From contig MNIR01000056.1 in the NCBI GenBank assembly GCA_001919865.1, positions 1-64,000 of the forward strand: a stretch of DNA of 64,000 bases, read 5' to 3'. The translations under genes were made by a program, and so were the position numbers. This document shows positions 16,962 through 24,603 of the stretch, piece by piece. Source of the DNA: Gemmatimonadetes bacterium 13_1_20CM_4_69_16 (GTDB taxonomy: Bacteria; Gemmatimonadota; Gemmatimonadetes; Gemmatimonadales; GWC2-71-9). The notes under the pieces are model-generated. The model was not told where the DNA came from. It saw nothing but the letters and a program-made list of their open reading frames with translations, and did not search any database. The number at the start of each line of letters is the position of its first letter. Position 1 is the stretch's first letter.

Positions 16962-17014
16962 AGTCTTGCGGCGTTGGCTAGCTTCGGGATATATTCGGGT
17001 CCCTTGATACCACG

Positions 17015-18292
17015 ATGCCGCGCCATCCCCTGACGAGCTCGACCGCAGCCTGCTGCTGGATTCCCCTCTTCGCACTGCGCTGTGAGGAGGGGCGGCGTCC
17101 CGAGCTCGCGTCCCAGCCCGCTGCCCTGCTCGCGCCGGACATCGCCCGCCGGCTGTGGCAGGTCTCACCGCTCGGCCGCCACGCGGGGGTGAAGCCCGGG
17201 ATGACGGTGAGCCAGGCGATTGGACTGTGTCCTTCGCTCAGGCTGTGCGAGCCCGACCCGGTCTATTACGACGAGCAGTTTGCGCGCCTGCTAGCCGCGC
17301 TGAGCGCGGTGAGTCCGGTGGTGGAGCCGGCGGAGCTGGGGCGGGCGTACGTCGGTACCGACGGATTGGAAGGACTGTACGGTGCGCCGGAGGGGATCGT
17401 CGAAGAGATGCAATTGCGGATTGTGGATTGTGGATTGCGGATTGGAAATACCGGCGTCGAATCCGCAATCCGAAATCCGCAATCCGCAATCCGGGTCGGG
17501 TGGGGCCGCGGCAAATTCGTCTCCTGGGTCGCCGCGACTCGTGCCAAGCCGGGCGGCGCGATCATCGTCCACCCGGGGGAGGAGGGGAAGTTTCTTTCTG
17601 CCCAGCCGCTCGCCGTGCTGCCGCTCGATCCCGACACGCATCGCCGGCTCCGCCAGCTCGGTCTCAAGACCCTCGGCCGGCTCGCGGCGTTGCCGGAGGA
17701 AGCGCTCGTCTCGCAGTTCGGCACCGCCGGCCGGCGCCTGTGGCGGCTCGCGGCGGGGGCGACGGTCGAGCGCGTCGTAGGCCGGGCGGCACCCGAGCCG
17801 ATCACCGCCGCGATCACGTTCTTCTCTCCGGTCGCCGAGCGCGAGCTGCTCGCGCATGCGCTGAACCAGCTGCTCGAGCGCGCACTCAAGCATCCACGTC
17901 GCATCGGCTGGCGGGTGCAGGTAGTGCGCGTCCGAGCCGAGCTCGAGCACGGCGCGTCGTGGTTGGTCGAATCGACGCTCAAGGACCCGACCGCCGACCG
18001 GGATCGCATCGCCGCGCCGCTCCGGACCCGGCTCGAGCAGGCGCCGCCCGTCGGGGCAGTGGAGCGGCTCGCGGTCGAGTTCACCGCCTTCGCGCCTGGC
18101 ACCGCCGAACTGCAGCTCTTCGCCCGCGACGCGAGCGCCGCCGCGCGGGCGGGACGGCGGCGCGCGCTCCGCATTGCCCTGCAGGAGATCAAACTCAGGC
18201 TCAAGCGCACGCTGCTCTACCACGTCATCGAGGTGCAGCCATGGTCGCGGCTTCCGGAGCGGCGGTATGCGTTGATCGATTATGAGCCGTGA
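17015..18292 (+). CDS. imuB: ImuB-like catalytically inactive Y-family polymerase
   Basis: Protein of 425 residues, the adaptor of the ImuB-DnaE2 translesion mutasome. Recognisable parts are the N-terminal CCWIPLFALRCEEGRRPEL, GVKPGMTVSQAIGLCP, and a palm region reading YVGTDGLEGLYG where active Y-family polymerases have acidic catalytic residues. This loss is normal for ImuB, which recruits DnaE2 and the sliding clamp instead of copying DNA. Helix-hairpin-helix-like LRQLGLKTLGRLAALPEEAL follows. Residues about 133-160 (LRIVDCGLRIG through NPQSAIR) are coded by an inverted 7-nt repeat element that sits in frame. The stop overlaps the next gene by eleven bases. No imuA is present next to it. 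Confidence 0.85.
   Translation: MPRHPLTSSTAACCWIPLFALRCEEGRRPELASQPAALLAPDIARRLWQVSPLGRHAGVKPGMTVSQAIGLCPSLRLCEPDPVYYDEQFARLLAALSAVSPVVEPAELGRAYVGTDGLEGLYGAPEGIVEEMQLRIVDCGLRIGNTGVESAIRNPQSAIRVGWGRGKFVSWVAATRAKPGGAIIVHPGEEGKFLSAQPLAVLPLDPDTHRRLRQLGLKTLGRLAALPEEALVSQFGTAGRRLWRLAAGATVERVVGRAAPEPITAAITFFSPVAERELLAHALNQLLERALKHPRRIGWRVQVVRVRAELEHGASWLVESTLKDPTADRDRIAAPLRTRLEQAPPVGAVERLAVEFTAFAPGTAELQLFARDASAAARAGRRRALRIALQEIKLRLKRTLLYHVIEVQPWSRLPERRYALIDYEP
17413..17494. repeat. Inverted heptamer-repeat element inside imuB
   Basis: The left arm (17413-17445) is ATTGCGG, ATTGTGG, ATTGTGG, ATTGCGG, ATTGG. The right arm (17460-17494) is the reverse complement in period 7: AATCCGC, AATCCGA, AATCCGC, AATCCGC, AATCCGG. 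Fourteen bases separate the arms. The whole can fold into a long hairpin and remains an open coding frame. A one-arm copy of the same heptamer lies in lhr at 35441-35474. Confidence 0.92.
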
Positions 18293-18593
18293 CCAAACTC
18301 GGAACGCGGAAGGCGGAACGCGGAACAGAGCGGACCGGCTTCGGGCACTGAATGCGCCGGAGCCGGTGACAGTCGAGCTGGACGCCAACGGTCAACCTGC
18401 GGCGGTCAGGCGGTCAAAGGACACAGGCGGCGGTCAGTCGGTCGAAGCAATTCTTGAGGATTGGCGAATCGACGATGAGTGGTGGAGACAGCCGATCGCT
18501 CGTCGCTACCGTGAAATCGTGCTCGACGGCGGGAAGCGAGCCGTGCTGTTCGAGGACCTGCATACCGGAGAGTGGTTTATTCAGCAGCCTTAG
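18282..18593 (+). CDS. DUF6504-like protein of the imuB-dnaE2 cassette
   Basis: Protein of 103 residues. The conserved part is the second half: VEAILEDWRIDDEWWRQPIARRYREIVLDGG and LFEDLHTGEWFIQQP (described by region). This matches the small DUF6504 proteins that sit between imuB and dnaE2 in many cassettes; their function is unknown. ATG 18282 overlaps imuB by eleven bases. The N-terminal 25 residues are coded by a 7-nt array (18301-18328) and the middle by 8-nt units CGGTCAGG / CGGTCAAA (18403-18446), so a later start such as CTG 18349 is possible. It is followed by dnaE2 after 37 bases that again contain GACCGCC repeats. Confidence 0.7.
   Translation: MSRDQTRNAEGGTRNRADRLRALNAPEPVTVELDANGQPAAVRRSKDTGGGQSVEAILEDWRIDDEWWRQPIARRYREIVLDGGKRAVLFEDLHTGEWFIQQP
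18301..18328 (+). repeat. 7-nt GGAACGC-type tandem repeat
   Basis: Units GGAACGC, GGAAGGC, GGAACGC and GGAACAG fall in the 5' end of the DUF6504 gene. The same ending GGAACAG, followed by a similar GGACCGG-rich flank, recurs in inverted orientation in lhr at 34747-34781. Confidence 0.85.
18403..18446 (+). repeat. 8-nt CGGTCARR-type repeat units in the DUF6504 gene
   Basis: CGGTCAGG and CGGTCAAA are adjacent (18403-18418); CGGTCAGT and CGGTCGAA follow at 18431-18446. They are translated around AVRRSKDTGGGQSVEA. Complementary GACCGCC units reappear in the gap before dnaE2 (18597-18628). Confidence 0.6.
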
Positions 18594-18630
18594 TGACCGC
18601 CGCCTTTCTCTTTGACCGCCCTGACCGCCG

Positions 18631-21600
18631 ATGTATATCGAACTGCACTGCCACTCGGCGTTTTCTTTCCTCGACGGTGCATCTCTCCCCGAGCAGCTCG
18701 CGCTCACGGCATCGCAGCTCGGCTACTCAGCCGTAGCGCTCACCGACCACAACGGCCTCTACGGATCGCTGGCGTTCGCGCATGAGGCGAAGCAACTCGG
18801 CATCCAGGCAATCACGGGTGCGGAGCTGACACTACTCGATGGTTCCCACGTGACCCTGCTCGCTGAGACGCCGGAAGGGTACGCGAACCTGTGCCGGCTG
18901 ATCACCGAGACCCACTTGGGCCGTGCCGACCGCCGCGATCCGCGGCTCGACTTCGCGTCGCTCGAAGCACGGCACGAAGGGCTGATCATTCTCTCCGGCT
19001 GCCGCACCGGCCTGTTGCCGCAGCGCTTGCAGCAAGCAGGCGTGACCGCCGCACGGCGCTTCGCCGAGCGCTGCCGCGCGGTGTTCGGGGCCGATCGGTT
19101 CTTCGTCGAGCTGCAGCGCAACTACGTCCGGGGTGATCTCGCCCTGACCCGGGCGCTGAAGGCCATCGCGGATGACGCGCACCTCGGCGTCGTGGCATCT
19201 GGCAACGTGCATTATCACGCCCGCGCCCGGCACCGGCTGCACGACGTGCTGGTCGCGATCCGGCACCGCACGACGCTGGACGGCTCGCACAGCGTGCGGC
19301 GGCCGAACAGCGAGTTCTACCTTCGGCGACCGGAAGATGTCACTGCGCTGTTTGGTGACTGTCCAGATGCTGTCGCCAACACGCGGACGTTGGGGGAGCG
19401 CTGCCGGGCGTTCGACATCACCCGGGACCTGGGCTACGGGTTCCCGGACTTCCGCGGGGCGGATCGGAGCCCCGCCCCTCAGGCGCTCGCCGAGCTGTGT
19501 CGGGCGATGCTCGAAGCGCGCTATCCGGAGGGTTCCGAGCAGCGTGACGAGGCGGTGCGAAGGCTCGCGGAGGAACTGACACTCATCGAGCACCATCGAC
19601 TCAGCGGTTTTTTTCTGGTGTATCACGACCTGTTCGACCTGGCGCGTGAGGTGGCTGCCGACGTGCGCCGCGGATCGCTCCGTGCAGGGGCCAACCTCCT
19701 CCCCGGCCGCGGGCGCGGCTCGTCGGTGTCGTCCATCGTGTGCTACCTGCTCGGCCTGTCGCACATCGATCCGATCGCGAACCGGCTGTTCCTGGGCCGG
19801 TTTCTGAACGAGAGCCTCGCGTCGGTTCCCGACATCGACCTCGATTTCCCGCGCGAGATCCGCGAGGAGCTGATCCGGCGTGTCTACAAGCGCTACGGGG
19901 ACGAGCACGTGGGGCTCGTCTGCGCGTTCCCCACCTATCGCCTCCGCTCCGCGGTCCGGGAGATCGGCAAGGCGCTCGACCTCCCCCCCGGCGAGCTCGA
20001 GCAGGTGGCGAAGCTGGCGGACCGGCGGTCGGGCGGACTGGCGGACGAGCTGGAGCAGTTGCCCGGTTTCCACGGCCGGACCAAAGCGCCGCTCTGGAAG
20101 GAGCTGTGCGAGCTGGCCGAGGAGATCGCCGGGCTACCACGCCACGTGTCGCAGCACGTCGGCGGGATGATCATCTCGAGCCGGCCGCTCGTCGAGGTCG
20201 TGCCGCTCGAGCGCGCGGCGATGGAAGACCGCGTCGTGTGCCAGTGGGACAAGGATTCCTGCGACGACGCGCGCTTCATCAAGATCGACTTCCTGGCGCT
20301 CGGCATGCTGTCGCTCGTGGAGGAGTGCGTCGAACGGATCGCAATGCGCGCGGGGGGAGGGCCGCCCGACCTGTCGCGCATCGACTTCGCCGACCAGGCG
20401 GTGTACGACCGTATTTGCCGCGGCGACACCGTGGGGCTGTTCCAGATCGAGAGCCGGGCGCAGATCCAGATGATCCGTCGCACCCGCCCGAAGAACCTCG
20501 AGGACCTGGCCGTCGAGGTGGCGATCGTGCGCCCCGGGCCGATCGTGGGTGGCGCGGTGAACCCCTACGTGCGGCGGCGCGAGGACGAGCGCCGCGCCCG
20601 GGCCCGCGGCCGTCGCTACGAGCCGCCGGTGGATCATCCCCTGTTGAGAGACGTGCTCGCGGAGACGCTGGGGGTGATCCTCTACCAGGATCAGGTGCTG
20701 CAAGTGTGCCAGGCGCTCGCCGGGTTCACGCCGGGGCAGGCGGAAGCGTTGCGACGTGCCATGAGCCGCCGGCGCAGCCGGGAGCTCATGGCCGGCTTCT
20801 GGGAGGAATTCCGCGACGGCGCGGCGGCGCGCGGCGTTCCCGAGCAGGTCGCCGAGCGGGTGTTCACGCAGGTGATCGCGTTCTCCGAGTTCGGCTTTCC
20901 CAAGTCGCACGCGGCGGCGTTCGGGTTGCTCGCCTACCAGTCGGCGTGGCTGCGGCACTACTACGCCGCCGAGTATTACTGCGCGCTCTTCAACAACCAG
21001 CCGATGGGGTTCTACTCGCTCGACGCGCTGGGGCGGGACGCCCAACGGCACGGGATCGAGATCCGGCTCCCGGACGTGAACAAGAGCGAAGTGTGGTGCG
21101 ACGTCGAAGGCGCCGCGGTGCGGGTCGGGCTCGGGTTCATCTGCGATTGGAGCGAGGAGACTGCGAGTGCCGTCGTGACAGAGCGGGCGCGCGGCGGCCC
21201 GTTCCGGGGCATCGGCGACTTCATGCGGCGCGCGCCGCCCCGGCTCAAGCGCAACGCGATCGAGCACCTGGTGTGGGTGGGCGGATGCGACGCGTTCGGC
21301 CTGACGCGGCGCGAGCTGTTGTGGCAGGTAGGGTTGTGGCTCCCGCCCGAAGCGGAGCAGGGCGGCGAAGCGCGCGGCCGGCGCCAGCTCGAGCTGGCGC
21401 TGGACCATCCGTTCGAGCACCTGCCGTTCGGCGGCCTCGCGGCGGACGAGCGGCTGCTCGCCGAGTACGCGGTGCTGGGGTTCGCGGCGAGCGGTCACCC
21501 GCTCGAGCTGTTGCGCGGCGCGCTGCCGCCCACCGTGGTGCAGAGCGACGCGCTGCCGCTGCACGAGCACGGCACGCGGGTAGAGGTCGCGGGATTGGTG

Positions 21601-21966
21601 GTGGCGCGCCAGCGCCCCGAGACCGCGAAAGGATTCATCTTCGTGCTACTGGAAGACGAAGCGGGCATGGTGAACGTGATCGTGCGGCCCGACGTATACC
21701 TGAAGCACCGCACGGCGATCCGCGGCGAGCCGCTGCTGTGGGTACGCGGCAAGCTCGCGAAGGACGACGGGACGGTGAACGTGCTGGCGGAAGCAGTACA
21801 AAGCCTGCGCCTGAAGCGCGGCTCAAGCCGCGACTCGGCATCTGCCGCTGAAGCGGCCGGTTTACCGGCAGACGCCGAGCCGCGAGTTCACTCGCGCACC
21901 CAGTCGCCGTACGCCTTCATCAAGTTCATGCGGCAGGTCGCGCCGGAGTCGAAGGACTGGGGCTAG
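18631..21966 (+). CDS. dnaE2: Error-prone DNA polymerase III alpha subunit (ImuC)
   Basis: C-family polymerase of 1111 residues that performs error-prone bypass with ImuB. A PHP domain opens the protein (IELHCHSAFSFLDG, ALTDHNGLYG). The palm carries PDIDLDFPREIREEL near residue 400 with two of the catalytic aspartates. Polymerase signatures FPKSHAAAFGLLAYQSAWL and a C-terminal OB fold (VEVAGLVVARQRPETAKGF) follow. The absence of a clamp-binding tail and the imuB neighbourhood mark it as DnaE2 rather than replicative DnaE1. Residues about 1062-1090 (RGSSRDSASAAEAAG onward) are an in-frame palindromic insertion just before the conserved C-terminal SPYAFIKFMRQV. Transcription is likely joint with imuB. 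Confidence 0.93.
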   Translation: MYIELHCHSAFSFLDGASLPEQLALTASQLGYSAVALTDHNGLYGSLAFAHEAKQLGIQAITGAELTLLDGSHVTLLAETPEGYANLCRLITETHLGRADRRDPRLDFASLEARHEGLIILSGCRTGLLPQRLQQAGVTAARRFAERCRAVFGADRFFVELQRNYVRGDLALTRALKAIADDAHLGVVASGNVHYHARARHRLHDVLVAIRHRTTLDGSHSVRRPNSEFYLRRPEDVTALFGDCPDAVANTRTLGERCRAFDITRDLGYGFPDFRGADRSPAPQALAELCRAMLEARYPEGSEQRDEAVRRLAEELTLIEHHRLSGFFLVYHDLFDLAREVAADVRRGSLRAGANLLPGRGRGSSVSSIVCYLLGLSHIDPIANRLFLGRFLNESLASVPDIDLDFPREIREELIRRVYKRYGDEHVGLVCAFPTYRLRSAVREIGKALDLPPGELEQVAKLADRRSGGLADELEQLPGFHGRTKAPLWKELCELAEEIAGLPRHVSQHVGGMIISSRPLVEVVPLERAAMEDRVVCQWDKDSCDDARFIKIDFLALGMLSLVEECVERIAMRAGGGPPDLSRIDFADQAVYDRICRGDTVGLFQIESRAQIQMIRRTRPKNLEDLAVEVAIVRPGPIVGGAVNPYVRRREDERRARARGRRYEPPVDHPLLRDVLAETLGVILYQDQVLQVCQALAGFTPGQAEALRRAMSRRRSRELMAGFWEEFRDGAAARGVPEQVAERVFTQVIAFSEFGFPKSHAAAFGLLAYQSAWLRHYYAAEYYCALFNNQPMGFYSLDALGRDAQRHGIEIRLPDVNKSEVWCDVEGAAVRVGLGFICDWSEETASAVVTERARGGPFRGIGDFMRRAPPRLKRNAIEHLVWVGGCDAFGLTRRELLWQVGLWLPPEAEQGGEARGRRQLELALDHPFEHLPFGGLAADERLLAEYAVLGFAASGHPLELLRGALPPTVVQSDALPLHEHGTRVEVAGLVVARQRPETAKGFIFVLLEDEAGMVNVIVRPDVYLKHRTAIRGEPLLWVRGKLAKDDGTVNVLAEAVQSLRLKRGSSRDSASAAEAAGLPADAEPRVHSRTQSPYAFIKFMRQVAPESKDWG
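21817..21879. repeat. Palindromic (REP-like) element inside dnaE2
   Basis: Two stems are adjacent: CGCGGC-TCAA-GCCGCG (21817-21832), then CTCGGCATCTGCCG (21834-21847) pairing with CGGCAGACGCCGAG (21866-21879), one mismatch, with a small inner stem CCGCT/AGCGG. The element is translated as a linker that other DnaE2 proteins would not be expected to have. Confidence 0.8.
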
Positions 21967-21974
21967 ATTAAGAC

Positions 21975-22523
21975 ATGCCTCAACACGAAATCGCAACCTT
22001 GGCCGGCGGCTGCTTCTGGTGCCTCGAGGCAGCGTTCCAAGATCTCAAGGGCGTCGAGCAGGTTCAGTCAGGATACTCGGGGGGCCGCGTCGCCAACCCG
22101 TCGTACGAGGCTGTCTGCACAGGGTCCACCGGGCACGCCGAAGTCGTGCAGTTGACCTTCGACCCCGCGGTCGTCTCGTTTCGCGACCTGCTGCATGTCT
22201 TCTTCACGATCCACGACCCGACCACCCTGAACCGTCAGGGCGGGGACGTCGGCACGCAGTATCGCTCGGCGGTCTTCTACCACACTCCGGAGCAGAAGGC
22301 CGTGGTCGAGCAGGTGATCCGGGAGCTCGCAGACGAGCGGGTGTGGGATGACCCGATCGTCACCCAGGTGGTCCCCTTCGAGGTGTTCTACCCGGCCGAG
22401 GAGTACCACCGCGACTACTACCGCCGCAATCCGAACCAAGGCTACTGTCGCGCGGTGATCGCGCCCAAGGTCGCCAAGGTGCGCAAGCTCTACCTCGACA
22501 AGTTGAAGCAACCGGTGGGCTGA
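21975..22523 (+). CDS. msrA: Peptide methionine-S-sulfoxide reductase
   Basis: Repairs the S epimer of oxidised methionine in proteins. The protein has 182 residues. The nucleophilic cysteine lies in [18 protein letters not shown], and the family blocks [44 protein letters not shown] and [15 protein letters not shown] are all present, the last supplying likely resolving cysteine. There is no MsrB domain. It starts nine bases after the dnaE2 stop, so it may be transcribed with the mutagenesis cassette, and the BKACE gene follows after nine bases. Confidence 0.95.
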   Translation: MPQHEIATLAGGCFWCLEAAFQDLKGVEQVQSGYSGGRVANPSYEAVCTGSTGHAEVVQLTFDPAVVSFRDLLHVFFTIHDPTTLNRQGGDVGTQYRSAVFYHTPEQKAVVEQVIRELADERVWDDPIVTQVVPFEVFYPAEEYHRDYYRRNPNQGYCRAVIAPKVAKVRKLYLDKLKQPVG

Positions 22524-22532
22524 GCGCCCGAC

Positions 22533-23270
22533 GTGACGGGTCTCCTCAAGGCCGCGATCAACGGCGGTCGCACGCTTGCCGAGCACCCCGGCATTCCCGT
22601 CACGCCGGAGCAACAAGCCCTCGTGGCGGCCGAGTCGGTCTCGGCGGGGGCCGCCGCGATCCACCTGCATGTGCGCGGCCCGGACGGCAGCGAAAGCCTA
22701 ACCGCGACCGACGTGGCCGCGGCGCTCACGGCGATCCGCGCCGCCGTGCCTGGGATCCCGATCGGCGTCAGCACGGGAGCCTGGATCATTCGGGACACCG
22801 AATCCCGCCTGAAAGCAATCGCGGGATGGACGCTCCTGCCGGACTTTGCGTCGGTGAATTTCCACGAAGAGGGCTCGAAACAGCTGGCCGAGCTGCTGCG
22901 CACGCGCGGCGTGGGCGTGGAGGCCGGTCTGGCAAACACCCGCGGCGCCGAGGTGCTCGTGGACTCGGGTCTGGCCGCGCGTTGCCTGCGAGTCATGTTC
23001 GAGCCTCAGGAGGGCGACGTCGACACGGCCCTGGGAATGCTGGCCCAGCTGGAGGCGAGGCTCGATGGCGCTGGGATCAGGCTGCCGCGCCTGCTCCATG
23101 GAGTCGGCCCGACGGCGTGGCCGCTGATCGACGCGGCGATCGCCCGGGGCTACGACACGCGCGTCGGGTTCGAGGACACGCTCACTCTGCCGGACGGCAC
23201 GACGGCCCCCGGCAACGCCGCGCTCGTGGCCGCGGCGCGCGGGCGCATCGAGGCGCGTGGCGCCAGCTGA
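22533..23270 (+). CDS. BKACE-family protein (3-keto-5-aminohexanoate cleavage enzyme family, DUF849)
   Basis: Protein of 245 residues with a GTG start. The N-terminal AAINGGRT and AAIHLHVRGPDG match the BKACE fold, with the His-x-His zinc site in HLHVR. IGVSTGAWIIRD, DFASVNFHEEG and VEAGLANTRGAEV are further family blocks, and VRVGFEDTL-like VGFEDTLTLPDG near the end is typical. BKACE enzymes cleave beta-keto acids with acetyl-CoA, with diverse substrates. It is shorter than the usual 270-310 residues. It overlaps allB by 14 bases, so it is cotranscribed with purine-degradation genes; a role in using a product of that pathway is inference only. Confidence 0.82.
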   Translation: MTGLLKAAINGGRTLAEHPGIPVTPEQQALVAAESVSAGAAAIHLHVRGPDGSESLTATDVAAALTAIRAAVPGIPIGVSTGAWIIRDTESRLKAIAGWTLLPDFASVNFHEEGSKQLAELLRTRGVGVEAGLANTRGAEVLVDSGLAARCLRVMFEPQEGDVDTALGMLAQLEARLDGAGIRLPRLLHGVGPTAWPLIDAAIARGYDTRVGFEDTLTLPDGTTAPGNAALVAAARGRIEARGAS

Positions 23271-24603
23271 CCTCGTCATCGCCGGTCAGCGCGTCGCCAC
23301 CCCGGGGGGGGGGCTGCGGCCGGGCGCGATTATGATCGTGGACGGGGTGATCACGGCCGTACAGGACTATGGCGAGCCGCGCGACGCCACTCGACAGCTG
23401 GACGTGGGAACAGCGGTCGTGCTCCCCGGAGCCGTGGACACACACGTCCACGTGAACGAGCCGGGGCGCACCGACTGGGAGGGCTTCGAGACCGCGACGC
23501 GGGCCGCCGCGGCGGGAGGCGTCACCACGATCGTGGACATGCCGCTGAACAGCATCCCGGTGACGACCACGGTCGAAAGCCTGGAGCAGAAGGTTCGGGC
23601 GGCGGCCGGCCACGCGACCGTGGACTACGCGTTCTGGGGCGGCGTCGTGCCCGGTAACACCGCACAGCTTGCGCCGCTCGCCGAGGCCGGCGTGGCGGGC
23701 TTCAAGTGTTTCCTGGTCGCTTCGGGGATCGACGAGTTCCCATCCGTGTCGGCAGCAGACCTCTACCCGGCCATGACCCGCCTCGCCGAGCTCGGGCTTC
23801 CCCTGCTGGTGCACGCCGAGCTGCCTGGCCCGATCGCCCGAGCCGCCCGCTCCACCGCCGACTCACGGCGCTACGCCAGTTGGCTCGCTGCACGTCCCCC
23901 GGAAGCTGAGCTGGAAGCGATCGACTTGGCCCTCGGGCTGTGCCGCAAGACGGGATGTCACGTCCACATCGTGCATCTCGCGGCCGCCGCCGCATTGGAC
24001 CGGCTGCGGGACGCGCGGCGGGAAGGTCTTCCGATCACCGTGGAGACCTGCCCGCATTATCTCACATTCGCCGCCGAGGACATCCCGGACGGCGCCACCG
24101 CGTGGAAGTGCGCACCGCCGATCCGCGAGCGGGAAAACCGCGAGCGCCTGTGGGGCGGGCTCGCCGACGGAACCATCGATCTCGTGGCGAGCGACCACTC
24201 GCCGGCACCGCCTGCCCTGAAATGTCTCGAAGCGGGCGACTTCGCTCGGGCGTGGGGCGGCGTCGCGTCGGTCGAGCTGGCCCTCGCCGCGACCTGGACC
24301 GGAGCGCGCGCCCGCGGTCGCAGCCTGCAGGACCTCGTGCGTTGGCACGCCGAGCGGCCGGCCCGGCTCGCGCGCTTCTCCCGGAAGGGCGCGATCGCTC
24401 CCGGCTGGGACGCGGACCTCGTGGTGTTCGATCCCGACGCACAGTTTACCGTCGAGCCGTCACGTTTGCGGCAGCGACACCCGATCACGCCGTACGCGGG
24501 GAGGACGCTGCACGGCGTGGTGCGGCAGACCTTCGTGCGCGGAAGCTGCGTGTTCGATCAAGGAGCGTTTCCGGCGGGAGCGGTGGGCAAATGGGTGCGC
24601 TGA
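23257..24603 (+). CDS. allB: Allantoinase
   Basis: Hydrolyses allantoin to allantoate. It is a cyclic amidohydrolase of 448 residues. The metal-binding HxH is in VDTHVHVNEPGRTDWEGF, the carboxylated lysine in GVAGFKCFLVASG, further ligands in LLVHAEL and HIVHLAAA, and the aspartate in VASDHSPAP. The DWEGF segment and MPLNSIPVTT favour allantoinase over dihydroorotase or hydantoinase, and the neighbours agree. GTG 23257 overlaps the BKACE gene; its own end overlaps alc by 13 bases, so the cluster is strongly coupled. Confidence 0.93.
   Translation: MAPADLVIAGQRVATPGGGLRPGAIMIVDGVITAVQDYGEPRDATRQLDVGTAVVLPGAVDTHVHVNEPGRTDWEGFETATRAAAAGGVTTIVDMPLNSIPVTTTVESLEQKVRAAAGHATVDYAFWGGVVPGNTAQLAPLAEAGVAGFKCFLVASGIDEFPSVSAADLYPAMTRLAELGLPLLVHAELPGPIARAARSTADSRRYASWLAARPPEAELEAIDLALGLCRKTGCHVHIVHLAAAAALDRLRDARREGLPITVETCPHYLTFAAEDIPDGATAWKCAPPIRERENRERLWGGLADGTIDLVASDHSPAPPALKCLEAGDFARAWGGVASVELALAATWTGARARGRSLQDLVRWHAERPARLARFSRKGAIAPGWDADLVVFDPDAQFTVEPSRLRQRHPITPYAGRTLHGVVRQTFVRGSCVFDQGAFPAGAVGKWVR

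Noticed and set aside
17413-17494. Heptamer hairpin in imuB as a CRISPR remnant or IS end
   Set aside because: The period is 7 with complementary arms, with no spacers, no target-site duplication and no transposase in the window.
17015-18292. The imuB product as an active DNA polymerase IV
   Set aside because: The catalytic acidic residues of Y-family polymerases are not present at the expected palm position, and the dnaE2 neighbour fits ImuB.
18631-21966. DnaE2 as the replicative polymerase DnaE1
   Set aside because: The imuB and DUF6504 neighbours and the length of about 1100 residues fit the error-prone form.
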